Assembly: GCA_020629635.1 (NCBI GenBank) | Contig: JAHDCX010000013.1 | Location: 62,001 to 126,000, forward strand | Origin: Acidimicrobiales bacterium | Lineage (GTDB): Bacteria; Actinomycetota; Acidimicrobiia; Acidimicrobiales; SHLQ01 | Direction of reading: 5' to 3' | DNA length: 64,000 nucleotides | In this document: positions 32,952-42,478 of the stretch, in pieces | How the letters are laid out: every line of letters starts with the position of its first letter | Position numbering within the stretch: the stretch's first letter is position 1 | Made by a program: the position numbers and the translations under genes | The notes under the pieces: generated by a model | The model's input: only the letters and a program-made list of their open reading frames with translations | The model's database searches: none | What the model was told of the DNA's origin: nothing

Positions 32952-33881
32952 TCAGACAGCAGGTTCGTTGACCGGGACCTCACGTCGCAGCCCAGCCCCC
33001 ACACGCGCATCACCAACTCGCCGCTTGGCCCGGATCGAGTCGACCAACGCTCCAATGAGAATGCCGAGCGAGACAAGCTGGAACCACAGCAAGACCACCA
33101 CGATCGTCGCGAGCGCACCGTAGGTCTCCCCATAGGTGCCGAAGTTCTCGACGAAGACCCCGAAGCCCCAGCTCAGCAACACGAACAGGACGGTCCCGAT
33201 GATCGCTCCAACGCTGATCAACGGCTTCTTGCCCCCCGATACGAGCTCGAACGTGGAGCGTTCTTCGGCGGCGGGCCCAATCCGGTACAGGACCGACAAA
33301 CCGAGCGCCATCAGCGCAGCCAACCCCACGAAACGGCCGATCGTGATCAGGACGGACAGCGCTCCCGAGCCGGTCCAATCCTCGAGCAGCGCCGGGACCA
33401 CCGACATCGCAAACACCATGGCTCCGAGCAACACGATGGCGCCCAGAAGAAGGCCGATGGCGATGACCCGCTTCAGTACGAAGTTGCGGTTCTCTTCGCG
33501 ATCGAAGACCACGTTGAGCGCCGACATGAGATTGCCGACCGCGCCAGACGCGCTGAAGACCGCCAGCAACGCACCGATGACGGCGGTGGCACCTGCGCCG
33601 CTCGAACTGGCGATGCTCTCGATCTGACCGACGAAGAACTCCCTCGTCTCTTCGGGCGAGGCCTCGAGCGCGCTGTTGGCCTCTTCGACCAGATCGTCGG
33701 TGTCGGCGACCAGCCCAACGATCGACACGGTCGCCGCGATCGCGGGGATCATCGCCAGAAACGCGAAGAACGCGATGGCTGCGGCGAAGATCGGCAGGTA
33801 CTTCGACGAGATGCCCTTGCTGAGTTCTTTCATGAATGGGACGGGAGCGTCGAGCTCCTCGCCGCCTCGCTTCTTGGCCAT
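32952..33881 (-). CDS. YihY/BrkB-type inner-membrane protein
   Basis: A 309-residue integral membrane protein with about six helices, including FAAAIAFFAFLAMIPAIAAT, VIAIGLLLGAIVLLGAMVFA and TIVVVLLWFQLVSLGILIGA. The polar start YLPIFAAAIAFFAF and the VFSASGAVGNLMSALNVVFD motif fit the YihY (formerly mis-called RNase BN) family, possibly involved in transport. GAGGTGACC before ATG 33881 is the ribosome-binding site; a longer upstream reading is the nucleotidase gene in another frame. Confidence 0.88.
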   Translation of the reverse strand: MAKKRGGEELDAPVPFMKELSKGISSKYLPIFAAAIAFFAFLAMIPAIAATVSIVGLVADTDDLVEEANSALEASPEETREFFVGQIESIASSSGAGATAVIGALLAVFSASGAVGNLMSALNVVFDREENRNFVLKRVIAIGLLLGAIVLLGAMVFAMSVVPALLEDWTGSGALSVLITIGRFVGLAALMALGLSVLYRIGPAAEERSTFELVSGGKKPLISVGAIIGTVLFVLLSWGFGVFVENFGTYGETYGALATIVVVLLWFQLVSLGILIGALVDSIRAKRRVGDARVGAGLRREVPVNEPAV

Positions 33882-33908
33882 GGTCACCTCGTGCGATGTC
33901 TGCGGGAC

Positions 33909-33914
33909 TACCGT
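33909..33914 (+). promoter_or_regulatory. -10 element (TACCGT)
   Basis: Eight bases before GTG 33923 but only two before GTG 33917, so it favours 33923 as start. Confidence 0.35.
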
Positions 33915-33922
33915 CTGTGGCC

Positions 33923-34567
33923 GTGGAACCCTTCGTGTTCGGTGTCGACCTCGACGGTGTGTGCGGCGATTACACCACCGCGTTTCGCACCATTGTGGCC
34001 CAGGAGCTCGACGTATCCGAGAATGAGCTGCCGCTCGAACGTTCGTGGGACTTTCGAGAATGGAACCTCGAACGCGCCGGCGGCTTCGAGCGGTTGCATG
34101 CGCTCGCCGTGTCCGGGCGAGGCCTCTTCGCCGATATGCCGCCAATCGAAGGGGTCGCTGACGCCTTGTGGCGGCTCTCCGATGCCGGCATCCACATCCG
34201 GATCATCACGCATCGGCTCTATGTCAACTGGGGACACGCCTCTGCGGTCGCCGACACGGTCACCTGGCTCGACACCAACCGCATCCCGTATCGAGACATC
34301 TGCTTTCTCGGCAAGAAGCCCGACGTTGGCGCCCACGTCTACATCGACGACGGGCCACACAACATCGTCCAGCTGCGCGCCGCCGGCCACGAGGCGATCG
34401 TCTTCGATCAGCCGTACAACCGAGACCTCGACGGCCCGCGGGTCGCCGACTGGGCAGAGCTCGAAACGATGGTGATGGCGCTGGCCACCGAATGGTTGGG
34501 CGCGACCCAACCGCAGCTGCCCGGCGTCGACGCCGGCGCAGATCGACTCGACCGCAAACGCAGCTGA
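33923..34567 (+). CDS. 5'-nucleotidase, C type (5'(3')-deoxyribonucleotidase-like HAD)
   Basis: A 214-residue HAD-superfamily protein. The nucleophile motif is FGVDLDGVCGDYTT (DxDGV), motif II is the Thr in RIITHRLYV, and GAHVYIDDGPHNIVQLRAAG supplies the acidic motif IV. DGPHNI is typical of the NT5C branch. It probably dephosphorylates nucleoside monophosphates. GTG 33923 is preferred; GTG 33917 is possible. Confidence 0.78.
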   Translation: MEPFVFGVDLDGVCGDYTTAFRTIVAQELDVSENELPLERSWDFREWNLERAGGFERLHALAVSGRGLFADMPPIEGVADALWRLSDAGIHIRIITHRLYVNWGHASAVADTVTWLDTNRIPYRDICFLGKKPDVGAHVYIDDGPHNIVQLRAAGHEAIVFDQPYNRDLDGPRVADWAELETMVMALATEWLGATQPQLPGVDAGADRLDRKRS

Positions 34568-34580
34568 GCCGCTCCGTCCG

Positions 34581-35414
34581 TCAGTCTCGTGCGGCCAGCT
34601 TCTCGCGGGCCGGGTCGAGGTCGTGGGGGTTGGTCACGCCGATCCATTCCTCGCTCGACTGCGGAACGAGCACCGTGAGTTCGCCAGCGGCGCGCAGTTG
34701 ATCGACCACGTCGGGCAACAGGTACTCGGTCTTCTCGGTGTCGGCGTTCTCGGCGTAGAAGGTCTCCCAGCCTGCGGCCAGGTGAGCAAACAAGCTGTTC
34801 GGGAAGGCGAACATGTTCATCGAGACCATCGTGTCCTCGGCGTATTCGCCGACCGGATCGTCCGAGCGAATCACCCCGTCGTCGCTGCGGGCGATGCCGT
34901 GGGTTTCGGTGATCGAGTCGAGGACACCGTCGGTGACCGCGCAGACGCCGCGTGAGACCGCCCCCTCGCTCGGCAGGGTCTTCGCCATCTCGAACGACAC
35001 CAGTGCCGCCGTTGTGGCGTCGCCACCAGAGATCGCCTCGGCCGCGATGCGATACGAATCCGGGCCGTAATAGTCGTCCGCGTTGACCACGATGAACGGT
35101 GTATTCACCGCATCGGCCGCCGAAAGCACGGCGTGCGCCGTGCCCCACGGCTTCGCACGGGAAGGGCCGAGGTCGTCCTGACGAACCAGCTCGAAGCCGT
35201 CGAGCGAGCCGTACTGCCCGCGCAGATGGGCGGCCACGTCGTCCTCGATGTCCGATCGGATGATCAGCACCACCTTCGTGCACCCCGCCGCTCGGGCGTC
35301 CTTGATCGCAAAGTCGAGGAACGCCTCGCCGTTCGGCCCGACCTCCACGAGTTGCTTCGTCCCCCCGAAGCGACTCCCGAGACCAGCTGCCATGACCAGA
35401 AGTGTCAGATCCAT
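34581..35414 (-). CDS. Nucleotidyltransferase-family (sugar-1-phosphate NTP transferase) protein
   Basis: A 277-residue protein of the NTP-transferase fold. The N-terminal nucleotide-binding loop is VMAAGLGSRFGGTKQLVEVG. The substrate and metal segments follow: PFIVVNADDYYGPDSYRIAA and MVSMNMFAFPNSLF. Known relatives make NDP-sugars. There is no adjacent glycosyltransferase to indicate the sugar. The gene starts at ATG 35414 and is divergent from the HAD gene. Confidence 0.85.
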   Translation of the reverse strand: MDLTLLVMAAGLGSRFGGTKQLVEVGPNGEAFLDFAIKDARAAGCTKVVLIIRSDIEDDVAAHLRGQYGSLDGFELVRQDDLGPSRAKPWGTAHAVLSAADAVNTPFIVVNADDYYGPDSYRIAAEAISGGDATTAALVSFEMAKTLPSEGAVSRGVCAVTDGVLDSITETHGIARSDDGVIRSDDPVGEYAEDTMVSMNMFAFPNSLFAHLAAGWETFYAENADTEKTEYLLPDVVDQLRAAGELTVLVPQSSEEWIGVTNPHDLDPAREKLAARD

Positions 35415-35495
35415 GCTCTGTTTGTAGCGGAGTCCACGCCACCGTCGGTGACAATCGCGATGGATGTTCGGTCCAGCCGGTACATTCGCCCATCG

Positions 35496-36323
35496 ATGAC
35501 GGTCAGCGCAGTGGTCACCGACCTCGATGGAACCTTCTGGTCGAGGTCGATGCGCGTGCATCCGGCGACGCACGATGCGGTTGGCCAACTGGACCGAGCC
35601 GGCATTCCCCTCGTGATCGCGACCGGGCGCCGCGCGTTGGGTGCGCTCAGCGGCCTGACGCCAGAGGGCTTCGGCGGGCGGCCCGGGATCTTCATGAACG
35701 GAGCCCTGGCCCGCGATCGCAGCGACGGCGAGTCGTTTCTGGTCGAGACGATCGACGCACCCGCCGTCGACTCGATGATGGACCTCTTCGCTGCGGCAGG
35801 GCTGGAGCCCATGGTGTACGTCGACCACCCACAAGCCGATCTTCTCGCCGGCCCTCAGCCCGCAGCGGGTGCCGCCTACCTCGCCGGCGCGGCCGGTGTG
35901 GCCTCGTACGACAGCGAGGTCGCGTTTCGCCGGGCAGTTCGAGACGCTCCCGTGATCGGGCTCGGCGCATTCGGCTTTCCCGAGGCACAACTGGCGCCCA
36001 TCGCAGCGGCGATCGACGAGGCCGAGCTCGCCACGGCGATCATCAGCCCGGCGATCTTCGAGGACGCCTTCGGTCTGATGATCCAGGGTCGCGCGGTCGA
36101 CAAATGGACCGGGATCGTCGCCTGGTGCGAGCGCCACGACATCGACCCTGCGGCCATCGCTGCGCTCGGCGACGGGATGAACGACCTCGACATGTTGACC
36201 AACGCCGGAGTGGCGATCGCTCCCACCAACAGCGTCGACGCGATTCTCGATGCCGCCGATCACCACATCGAGCCAAACGAGGACGGCGGTTGGTCGCAGC
36301 TCGGAGACCTGCTCGGCCTGTAG
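35496..36323 (+). CDS. Cof-type HAD-IIB phosphatase
   Basis: A 275-residue HAD phosphatase: VVTDLDGTFWSR (motif I), VIATGRRALGAL (motif II), Lys in GRAVDKWTG (motif III) and LGDGMNDLDMLTNAGVAIAP (motif IV). The C2B cap sits in the middle. Cof-type enzymes dephosphorylate sugar phosphates or vitamin precursors. The ATG is nine bases after TACATT (35481-35486), a possible -10. Confidence 0.9.
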   Translation: MTVSAVVTDLDGTFWSRSMRVHPATHDAVGQLDRAGIPLVIATGRRALGALSGLTPEGFGGRPGIFMNGALARDRSDGESFLVETIDAPAVDSMMDLFAAAGLEPMVYVDHPQADLLAGPQPAAGAAYLAGAAGVASYDSEVAFRRAVRDAPVIGLGAFGFPEAQLAPIAAAIDEAELATAIISPAIFEDAFGLMIQGRAVDKWTGIVAWCERHDIDPAAIAALGDGMNDLDMLTNAGVAIAPTNSVDAILDAADHHIEPNEDGGWSQLGDLLGL

Positions 36324-36326
36324 GGT
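36321..36326 (+). promoter_or_regulatory. -10 element (TAGGGT), leaderless
   Basis: Overlaps the stop codon of the HAD gene (TAG 36321-36323) and ends seven bases before ATG 36334. Confidence 0.4.
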
Positions 36327-36333
36327 CCCGAAC

Positions 36334-37212
36334 ATGTCACGCATCGGGTTCATCGGGCTCGGCGTCATGGGGTATCCCATGGCCGGCCACCTCGTCTCTG
36401 CCGGCCACGACGTCTGCGTCCACAACCGAACGACCAGCGTCGCCGAACGCTTCGTCGCAGAGCACCCGGGCGCCGAGATGGCCTCGACACCGGCTGGGGC
36501 CAGCGAGGGCGCCGACATCGTGTTTCTCATCGTGGGCAACGACGACTCCGTGCGAGCCGTCGCCATGGGCGATGACGGCGCGCTCGCGACCATGCCCGAC
36601 GGTTCCGTCCTCGTCGACCACACAACCGCATCGGCCGATGTGGCGCTCGAACTCGGCGAGGCGGCGTCCGCCAAGAACATCTCCGTGATCGACGCACCCG
36701 TATCCGGTGGCGAATCGGGCGCACAGAACGGTGCGCTGACCATCATGTGCGGGGGCGACGACGCGGCCTTCGCCACGGTCGAGCCCGTCATGGCCGCCTA
36801 CTCGGGCACCCGCACGCTCATCGGTGGGCTCGGCTCAGGCCAGCGAACCAAGATGGTGAATCAGATCGCAATCGCCGGTCTGCTCCAAGGCCTCTCCGAA
36901 GCCCTCACGCTCGGCATCGCCGGGGGCCTCGACATGGACAAAGTGCTCGCAACCATCTCCAACGGGGCCGCAGGCTCGTGGCAGATGTCGAACCGCGGCC
37001 ACACGATGGTCGCCGATGCGTTCGACTTCGGGTTCGCCATCGAGTGGATGATCAAGGACCTCGGCATCGCCTTGGATGAAGCTCGACGCCTCGGGATCGA
37101 GACACCCGTCGCGGACCTCGTCGCTGGCTACTACGACGAGCTCAACGAGGCCGGGGAATCTCGTTCGGACACGTCGGTGTTGATTCGTCGACTGCGTCAA
37201 CCGAACGGATAA
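36334..37212 (+). CDS. NAD(P)-dependent beta-hydroxyacid dehydrogenase (3-hydroxyisobutyrate dehydrogenase family)
   Basis: A 292-residue oxidoreductase. The N-terminal dinucleotide fold is IGFIGLGVMGYPMAGHLVSA. Substrate-binding DAPVSGGESGAQNGALTIM and the catalytic Lys in GSGQRTKMVNQIAIAGLLQG are both present. The family reduces or oxidises small beta-hydroxyacids; the substrate here is not determined. The stop lies four bases before mycothione reductase, so the two are probably co-transcribed. Confidence 0.9.
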   Translation: MSRIGFIGLGVMGYPMAGHLVSAGHDVCVHNRTTSVAERFVAEHPGAEMASTPAGASEGADIVFLIVGNDDSVRAVAMGDDGALATMPDGSVLVDHTTASADVALELGEAASAKNISVIDAPVSGGESGAQNGALTIMCGGDDAAFATVEPVMAAYSGTRTLIGGLGSGQRTKMVNQIAIAGLLQGLSEALTLGIAGGLDMDKVLATISNGAAGSWQMSNRGHTMVADAFDFGFAIEWMIKDLGIALDEARRLGIETPVADLVAGYYDELNEAGESRSDTSVLIRRLRQPNG

Positions 37213-37216
37213 CACG

Positions 37217-38602
37217 ATGGAACACTTCGACCTGCTGATCATCGGGACGGGTTCGGGCAACTCGATCCTCGGCCCTCAACACGAACACCTCAAGGTGGCC
37301 TTGGTCGAACGAGACGCCTTCGGCGGCACCTGCCTGAATCGGGGATGCATCCCGTCCAAAATGTTCGTCTACCCGGCAGAGCTCGCCGAACTCGCCGCCC
37401 ACGTCGGGCCGCGTCTCGGCGTCGACACGACCATGCAGGGGGTCGACTGGCCGGGCATCCGAGATCGCGTGTTCGGGCGCATCGACCCGATCGCCGAAGG
37501 CGGCGAACGATGGCGAACGGGCGATGAGCAGCCACACGTCACCGTCTTTAAGGGCTCCGGACGCTTCACGGGCGACAAGACCCTGACCATCGATCTGCTC
37601 GACGGGAGCAAGACCACGATCACGGCGGAGACGATCATCCTCGCCGCCGGCGCCAGAGTCGCTGTGCCCGATGCGATCGCCAGCTCCGGCACCCCGTTCC
37701 ACACCTCGGACACGATCATGCGGGTCGACTCGATCCCCGACCGCCTCGTCGTGATCGGCGGCGGCTACATCGGCGCCGAGCTCGGCAACGTGTTCGGCTC
37801 GTTCGGTTCGGACGTCACGATTCTCACGAGAGGCAAGACACTCCTCACACGAGAAGACCCCGACATCAGCGAGCGTTTCACCGCCGCGTACGCAAACAAG
37901 TACACGATCACCACCGGCGTCTCTGCGATCAACCGCTACCGCGCCGAAGGCGACGAATACGTCCTCGACGTGACCACCGACGACGGCCCGGCAACGGTGC
38001 GGGCCGACGCAGTGCTCGTTGCCGTCGGACGCATCCCGAACGGAGACGAGCTGAACGTCGAAGCCACGGGAGTTGCGCTCGATGAGCGCGGCTACGTCAT
38101 CACCGACGAATACCTCCGCACCGGCGCCGAGGGGATCTGGGCGCTCGGCGACATCACCAACCCCGCACAGCTCAAACACACCGCAAACGCCGAAGCCCGA
38201 ATCGTTGCTCACAACCTCGACAACCCTGACGCGCTCCGCGCAGTCGATCGCTCGATCACCCCGCACGCAGTCTTCGGCCACCCTCAGGTCGCCGCCGTCG
38301 GACTGACCGAGGCGCAAGCCATCGAGGCAGGCCACGACGTCGTCGCGACCGTGCGCTCCTATGGCGACGCCGCGTACGGCTGGGCGATGGAAGACACGTC
38401 GAGCGTCGTGAAGCTCGTCGCCGACAACACGACGCGTCAGCTGCTCGGCGCCCACATCGTCGGCCCGCAGGCGTCAACCCTGATCCAACAACTGATTCAG
38501 GGCATGACGTTCGGGCAGACCGTGGACGAGATGGCCCGCGACCAGCTGTACATCCATCCGGCCCTCACCGAGGTCGTCGAACAGGCGCTGCTCGAGCTCT
38601 GA
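37217..38602 (+). CDS. mtr: Mycothione reductase
   Basis: A 461-residue pyridine-nucleotide disulfide reductase that regenerates mycothiol from its disulfide. FAD motif LLIIGTGSGNSI with Gly-Ser-Gly-Asn-Ser is characteristic of mycothione reductase and differs from the GxGxxG-Ala of lipoamide dehydrogenase. The redox disulfide is GGTCLNRGCIPSK, the NAD(P)H site is VIGGGYIGAELGNVFGSFG, and the C-terminal His-Glu couple is in YIHPALTEVVEQALL. It indicates that this organism uses mycothiol. Confidence 0.92.
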   Translation: MEHFDLLIIGTGSGNSILGPQHEHLKVALVERDAFGGTCLNRGCIPSKMFVYPAELAELAAHVGPRLGVDTTMQGVDWPGIRDRVFGRIDPIAEGGERWRTGDEQPHVTVFKGSGRFTGDKTLTIDLLDGSKTTITAETIILAAGARVAVPDAIASSGTPFHTSDTIMRVDSIPDRLVVIGGGYIGAELGNVFGSFGSDVTILTRGKTLLTREDPDISERFTAAYANKYTITTGVSAINRYRAEGDEYVLDVTTDDGPATVRADAVLVAVGRIPNGDELNVEATGVALDERGYVITDEYLRTGAEGIWALGDITNPAQLKHTANAEARIVAHNLDNPDALRAVDRSITPHAVFGHPQVAAVGLTEAQAIEAGHDVVATVRSYGDAAYGWAMEDTSSVVKLVADNTTRQLLGAHIVGPQASTLIQQLIQGMTFGQTVDEMARDQLYIHPALTEVVEQALLEL

Positions 38603-38603
38603 A

Positions 38604-39224
38604 ATGACGATCGCCGCCCTCATCTTGGCCGGTGGGAACGGCGCGCGTTTCGGGGCCGCCAAACAGTTCGAACGACTCGACGGCGAACGACTGATCGATC
38701 GAGTCGTCAACGTCGCCCGCGACGCCTGCGACGACATCACCCTGGTGCTGCCCGCGGGCATCGCGTGGGATGGACCCGACGTGGACCGACTCGTTGTTGG
38801 CGGAGCGACACACGCCGATTCGACCCGTCGTGGAGCCGTGGCGATCCCCGCCCACGACGACCTGCTCATTTGGGGGCCGAGCCATCCGCTCGCCCAGGGG
38901 TCGTTGATCCACGAACTGCGTCGTGTCCGCGCCGCACACGACGCCGACGCCGCGGTACCGGTGCGACCAATCGTCGACGTTGTCGCGGCGATCGATGACG
39001 GAACGTTCGCCATCGAACCGACCAAAGGGACCCATACGGTCCAATATCCCTACGTCGTACGACGGTCGACGTTTCAGCGCGGGCTCGAAACCGCCGATGC
39101 GTTTCGAGAAGAGCTCGAGGTCATCGAGGCAGCTGGCGGCTCAGTCGTCACGATTGAGGGACCAGCGACCAACATTCACATCACGACGCCCGCCGATCTC
39201 ACGATCGCCGAGCGACTTTGCTGA
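38604..39224 (+). CDS. IspD/TarI-like cytidylyltransferase with altered active site
   Basis: A 206-residue protein resembling IspD. The nucleotide loop ALILAGGNGARFGAAKQF and the ending NIHITTPADLTIAERL match the family well. However, the segment that normally reads VHDAARP and supplies the metal-binding Asp is here LIWGPSHPLAQGSL. IspD normally makes CDP-methylerythritol in the MEP pathway. With that Asp gone, activity or specificity may differ. It begins one base after the mycothione reductase stop. Confidence 0.75.
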   Translation: MTIAALILAGGNGARFGAAKQFERLDGERLIDRVVNVARDACDDITLVLPAGIAWDGPDVDRLVVGGATHADSTRRGAVAIPAHDDLLIWGPSHPLAQGSLIHELRRVRAAHDADAAVPVRPIVDVVAAIDDGTFAIEPTKGTHTVQYPYVVRRSTFQRGLETADAFREELEVIEAAGGSVVTIEGPATNIHITTPADLTIAERLC

Positions 39225-39376
39225 TCCTCCACCGTCAGCTCGGATCGCCTCGTACTCCCGTCGAGGCGGCCGCGAATCGGCCAAAAGTCCTATTCGAGGC
39301 CGGGTGAAACGACCGACATCCCAATGGACGGCCGCGTAGGCACGCGGGCACGACCGATTAGTGGGATCAACCGAAC

Positions 39377-42040
39377 ATGGCAGGAACGAAACTTCGCGGG
39401 AAGGCGAGCAATCCCGCAGCGCCGCTCGTCAAAGCGGGATCATCAATTCGTCGACGCATTCAGAACCGCGTCGTTCCGCTCGTCCTCATTCCGATGCTTC
39501 TCCTTGCCGGGGCGACGGTCGCGGCGGTTCTCTTCTTCGAACGACAAACGACTGCCGCCGTGGACGACACCGAGTCGCTGCTCACCGAACAGGTGGTCGA
39601 GGGTGCGGTCACCCGAACGTCCGCGCGTGGCTCGCGAGAGGTCGGCGAGTGGGTGGACGGTTGGATCCAGACGGCGGAGGCCCTCGGTCAGCGCTCCGAC
39701 GTCCGACTTCGAATCGCGGACGCAGCTGCCTCACTCCGCGAGGCGGGAGTCACTGAAGAGACTCCACGCCAGCAGGCGCTCGACACCATCGGCAACCGCC
39801 TCTACGCGAGTACAGGTGCGCTTGTCGCGATCCAGGGAACGGTCGCAGAAGACGACGTCATTCCAGAGATCACCTTCATCTCTCGGGACGGCTATCGGCT
39901 CGGCTCGACCAAACGCGAGAGTGCGATCGACTACAGCAACGAGATCTGGTTCAACGACGCCATGGAGAACGGCGTGCATGTGCGTTCCTTCGTCATCGAG
40001 GGCGAGATCCCGGCGTCGCTCGAGGTCACCGTCCGTCCGAGCAGCTCGTCGGTTGGCGAGGTCGGTGCGATTCGGATGCTCATTCCGCTCACCCCGCTTC
40101 TCGACATCGTCGACGACCTGTCCTTCGACGACGACGTCAACGTCGTGCTCATCGACCGAGAGAGTTCCGTGCTCCTCGCCGACACAGTGAACGACAACAG
40201 CGAAGAGTTTCTCTACAACATGGCGACCTTGGCCGGTGGCCGATCGGGCGCCAACCTCGAGCTCTTGCAGGAAGGCACGTTCACGGATGCGCTGAACCTC
40301 ACCAGCGCACGACCGATCGAAACGAGCGTCGGACCCGCCCAGGTCAACTGGCTCATCCAGACTCAGCAGCCGATCGAACGTGCAACGCAGTCGCTCGAGA
40401 CCATCCGTGACGTGCAGGACGAGCTCTCCGAGAGTCGCCGGCTCTTCGTGTTCGCCATCGGCGGCCTGCTCCTCCTGTCGCTCATCGTCGCATTGCTCGC
40501 CATCCGGGCGCTCGCGAATCGCATCACCGCCCCGCTCCAGCAACTGTCCTCTCAAGCCCGCCACGCCGCCGACGAGGGCATTCCCTCGGTCGTCGAAGCG
40601 GCGCAGTCCTCTGCAGATGTCCTTCCGGAGCTCGATCCCTTCGAGGTGGAGAGCAACGACGAGATCGCGCTGCTGGCGGACTCGCTGAACACGATGCAGG
40701 ACGCGGCGACCGACCTCGCTGCCGGTCAGGTGCGACTTCGTCGACAGAATGTCGCCCGGACCTTCGTGTCGCTCGGTCGACGGAACCAGAACCTGCTAAA
40801 CCGCCAGCTCGAATTCATCGACGAACTCGAGGAACAGGAGTCTGACCCGGAGACCCTCGAGAACCTGTTCAGGCTCGACCACCTCGCGACACGCATGCGA
40901 CGCAATGCAGAGAACCTCCTCGTGCTCGCCGGTGAGCAGACGCCACGTAAATGGTCTCGACCGATTGCCGTGCGAGACGTGGTTCGAGCCGCAGCGTCGG
41001 AGATCGCCGATTACACGCGAGTGCAGCTCGGCGACATCGAGCCAGCAACCGTGTCCGGCAACGTCGCCACTGACCTCTCTCACCTCTTGGCCGAGCTACT
41101 CGAGAACGCCGGTAACTTCTCGCCCCCGTCGACGAACATCGAGGTGCTCGGCCAAAAGACCGCAACGCACTACCGCATGGCCATTGTCGACCAGGGCATC
41201 GGTCTCGACACCGAAGCGCTCGAGCAGGCGAACGACCGTCTCCAGAACCCGGTGGACTTCGCCGACGCCCCGTCGGCGTATCTCGGCCTGTTCGTGGTCG
41301 GCCATCTGTCCCGAGAACTCGGCATCACCGTCCGGTTGGCCAACGCCGACCCGACCGGTGAAGGGCGCCGAAGCGGCACCATCGCGTTCGTCGACATGCC
41401 CGTCGGCCTCCTCACCGACGCCGAGGCGACACCGGTCGAAGCAGGCAGCCGTCGCGCCGTCACCGACGCCGCCCGTGTTGAGCAGCGCTCATCTGCTCCC
41501 GCACCGACACCTGCACCAGAGACTGCCCCGGCCGCCGCATCGGCGCCGACCGTTCCGCCCACTCCCGTGCAAGCCCCACCGTCGACGGAAACCACCGCGG
41601 CGGGCTTCCCCAAGCGCGCCCGACGTGGCGAAGAGGCTCCCGTTGCTCCGGCCGAGCCCGCTCCAGCTCCGACGCCAGCAGCCGAGCTCACGACGGCTGG
41701 ATTCCCAAAGCGGCGCTCGAGCAACGCACCATCGCCGACATCGGTGAGCCCAGCGCCGGCCCCGGCGCCGACACCGCCGTCCGATCACGGCGGCGCCGCT
41801 CCACGGAGGGACGCTGCCGACGTCTCGTCCTCGCTCCGTAGCTTCCGTGAAGCGGTGGCGCGCGGACGTGCCGAGGCCGAGCAAGAAGGCGCGACAGGCG
41901 CCCTGCACGCCATCCAGCCTCCGCAGACCGCCGCCCCCGCTCCCGAGCCCGCACCGGCCTCAACTCCGCTCCAACCCCCGCCGATCACTCCGGCACCCGA
42001 AACCCCGATCACCGCTGACACTCCTGGAGGCACCCAATGA
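39377..42040 (+). CDS. cvnA: CvnA, conservon sensor histidine-kinase-like protein
   Basis: An 887-residue membrane protein heading a conservon. Order: TM1 (about 33-54), an extracellular dCache-like sensor domain (55-354), TM2 (about 356-376, GLLLLSLIVALLAIRALA), HAMP, a dimerisation helix with LFRLDHLATRMRRNAENLLV, and an HATPase domain with LLAELLENAGNFSPPST and VDQGIGLD. The last 230 residues are Pro/Ala-rich and contain AGFPKR twice (TTAAGFPKR, LTTAGFPKR). Conservon kinases control development and metabolism in Streptomyces; the signal here is unknown. Confidence 0.92.
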   Translation: MAGTKLRGKASNPAAPLVKAGSSIRRRIQNRVVPLVLIPMLLLAGATVAAVLFFERQTTAAVDDTESLLTEQVVEGAVTRTSARGSREVGEWVDGWIQTAEALGQRSDVRLRIADAAASLREAGVTEETPRQQALDTIGNRLYASTGALVAIQGTVAEDDVIPEITFISRDGYRLGSTKRESAIDYSNEIWFNDAMENGVHVRSFVIEGEIPASLEVTVRPSSSSVGEVGAIRMLIPLTPLLDIVDDLSFDDDVNVVLIDRESSVLLADTVNDNSEEFLYNMATLAGGRSGANLELLQEGTFTDALNLTSARPIETSVGPAQVNWLIQTQQPIERATQSLETIRDVQDELSESRRLFVFAIGGLLLLSLIVALLAIRALANRITAPLQQLSSQARHAADEGIPSVVEAAQSSADVLPELDPFEVESNDEIALLADSLNTMQDAATDLAAGQVRLRRQNVARTFVSLGRRNQNLLNRQLEFIDELEEQESDPETLENLFRLDHLATRMRRNAENLLVLAGEQTPRKWSRPIAVRDVVRAAASEIADYTRVQLGDIEPATVSGNVATDLSHLLAELLENAGNFSPPSTNIEVLGQKTATHYRMAIVDQGIGLDTEALEQANDRLQNPVDFADAPSAYLGLFVVGHLSRELGITVRLANADPTGEGRRSGTIAFVDMPVGLLTDAEATPVEAGSRRAVTDAARVEQRSSAPAPTPAPETAPAAASAPTVPPTPVQAPPSTETTAAGFPKRARRGEEAPVAPAEPAPAPTPAAELTTAGFPKRRSSNAPSPTSVSPAPAPAPTPPSDHGGAAPRRDAADVSSSLRSFREAVARGRAEAEQEGATGALHAIQPPQTAAPAPEPAPASTPLQPPPITPAPETPITADTPGGTQ

Positions 42041-42456
42041 CCATTTCGAACGAAGCGCAGAACTTCGCCTGGCTGTTGTCCCGGTTCTCCCAGGACACCG
42101 CGGGTGTCCGAGAAGCGGTCGCGGTTTCGGCCGACGGCCTGCTGCTTGCGTCCTCCGCAGGCATCGACACCTCTGGGGTCGACCAGTTCGCCGCAATCGC
42201 TGCCGGATTGACGAGCCTCACTCGCGGCGCAGCGGACTGCCTCGGTTGCGGCGTGGTCGATCAGGTGGTGGTCGAGATGTCCGGAGGCAACCTGTTCGTG
42301 ATGTCAATGGGACACGGCGCCTCGCTCGCAGTGCTGTGTCACCCGGGCGCCGACGTGGCGCAGGTCGCCTACGAGATGACCCTGCTGGCCGAACGCGCCG
42401 GATCCGCCCTGTCGCCTGAACTGATCAGCGAGCTGAAGAACGTCCTGACCGTCTGA
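42037..42456 (+). CDS. cvnB: CvnB, roadblock/LC7-domain protein
   Basis: A 139-residue single roadblock/LC7 domain, similar to MglB-type GTPase regulators: NFAWLLSRFSQDTAGVREAV, then AVSADGLLLASSAGID and GGNLFVMSMGHGASLAVLCH. It probably acts on the GTPase CvnD. ATGA overlap with cvnA. Confidence 0.94.
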   Translation: MTISNEAQNFAWLLSRFSQDTAGVREAVAVSADGLLLASSAGIDTSGVDQFAAIAAGLTSLTRGAADCLGCGVVDQVVVEMSGGNLFVMSMGHGASLAVLCHPGADVAQVAYEMTLLAERAGSALSPELISELKNVLTV

Positions 42457-42478
42457 ACAACCCGATTTGAGGCTTCTC

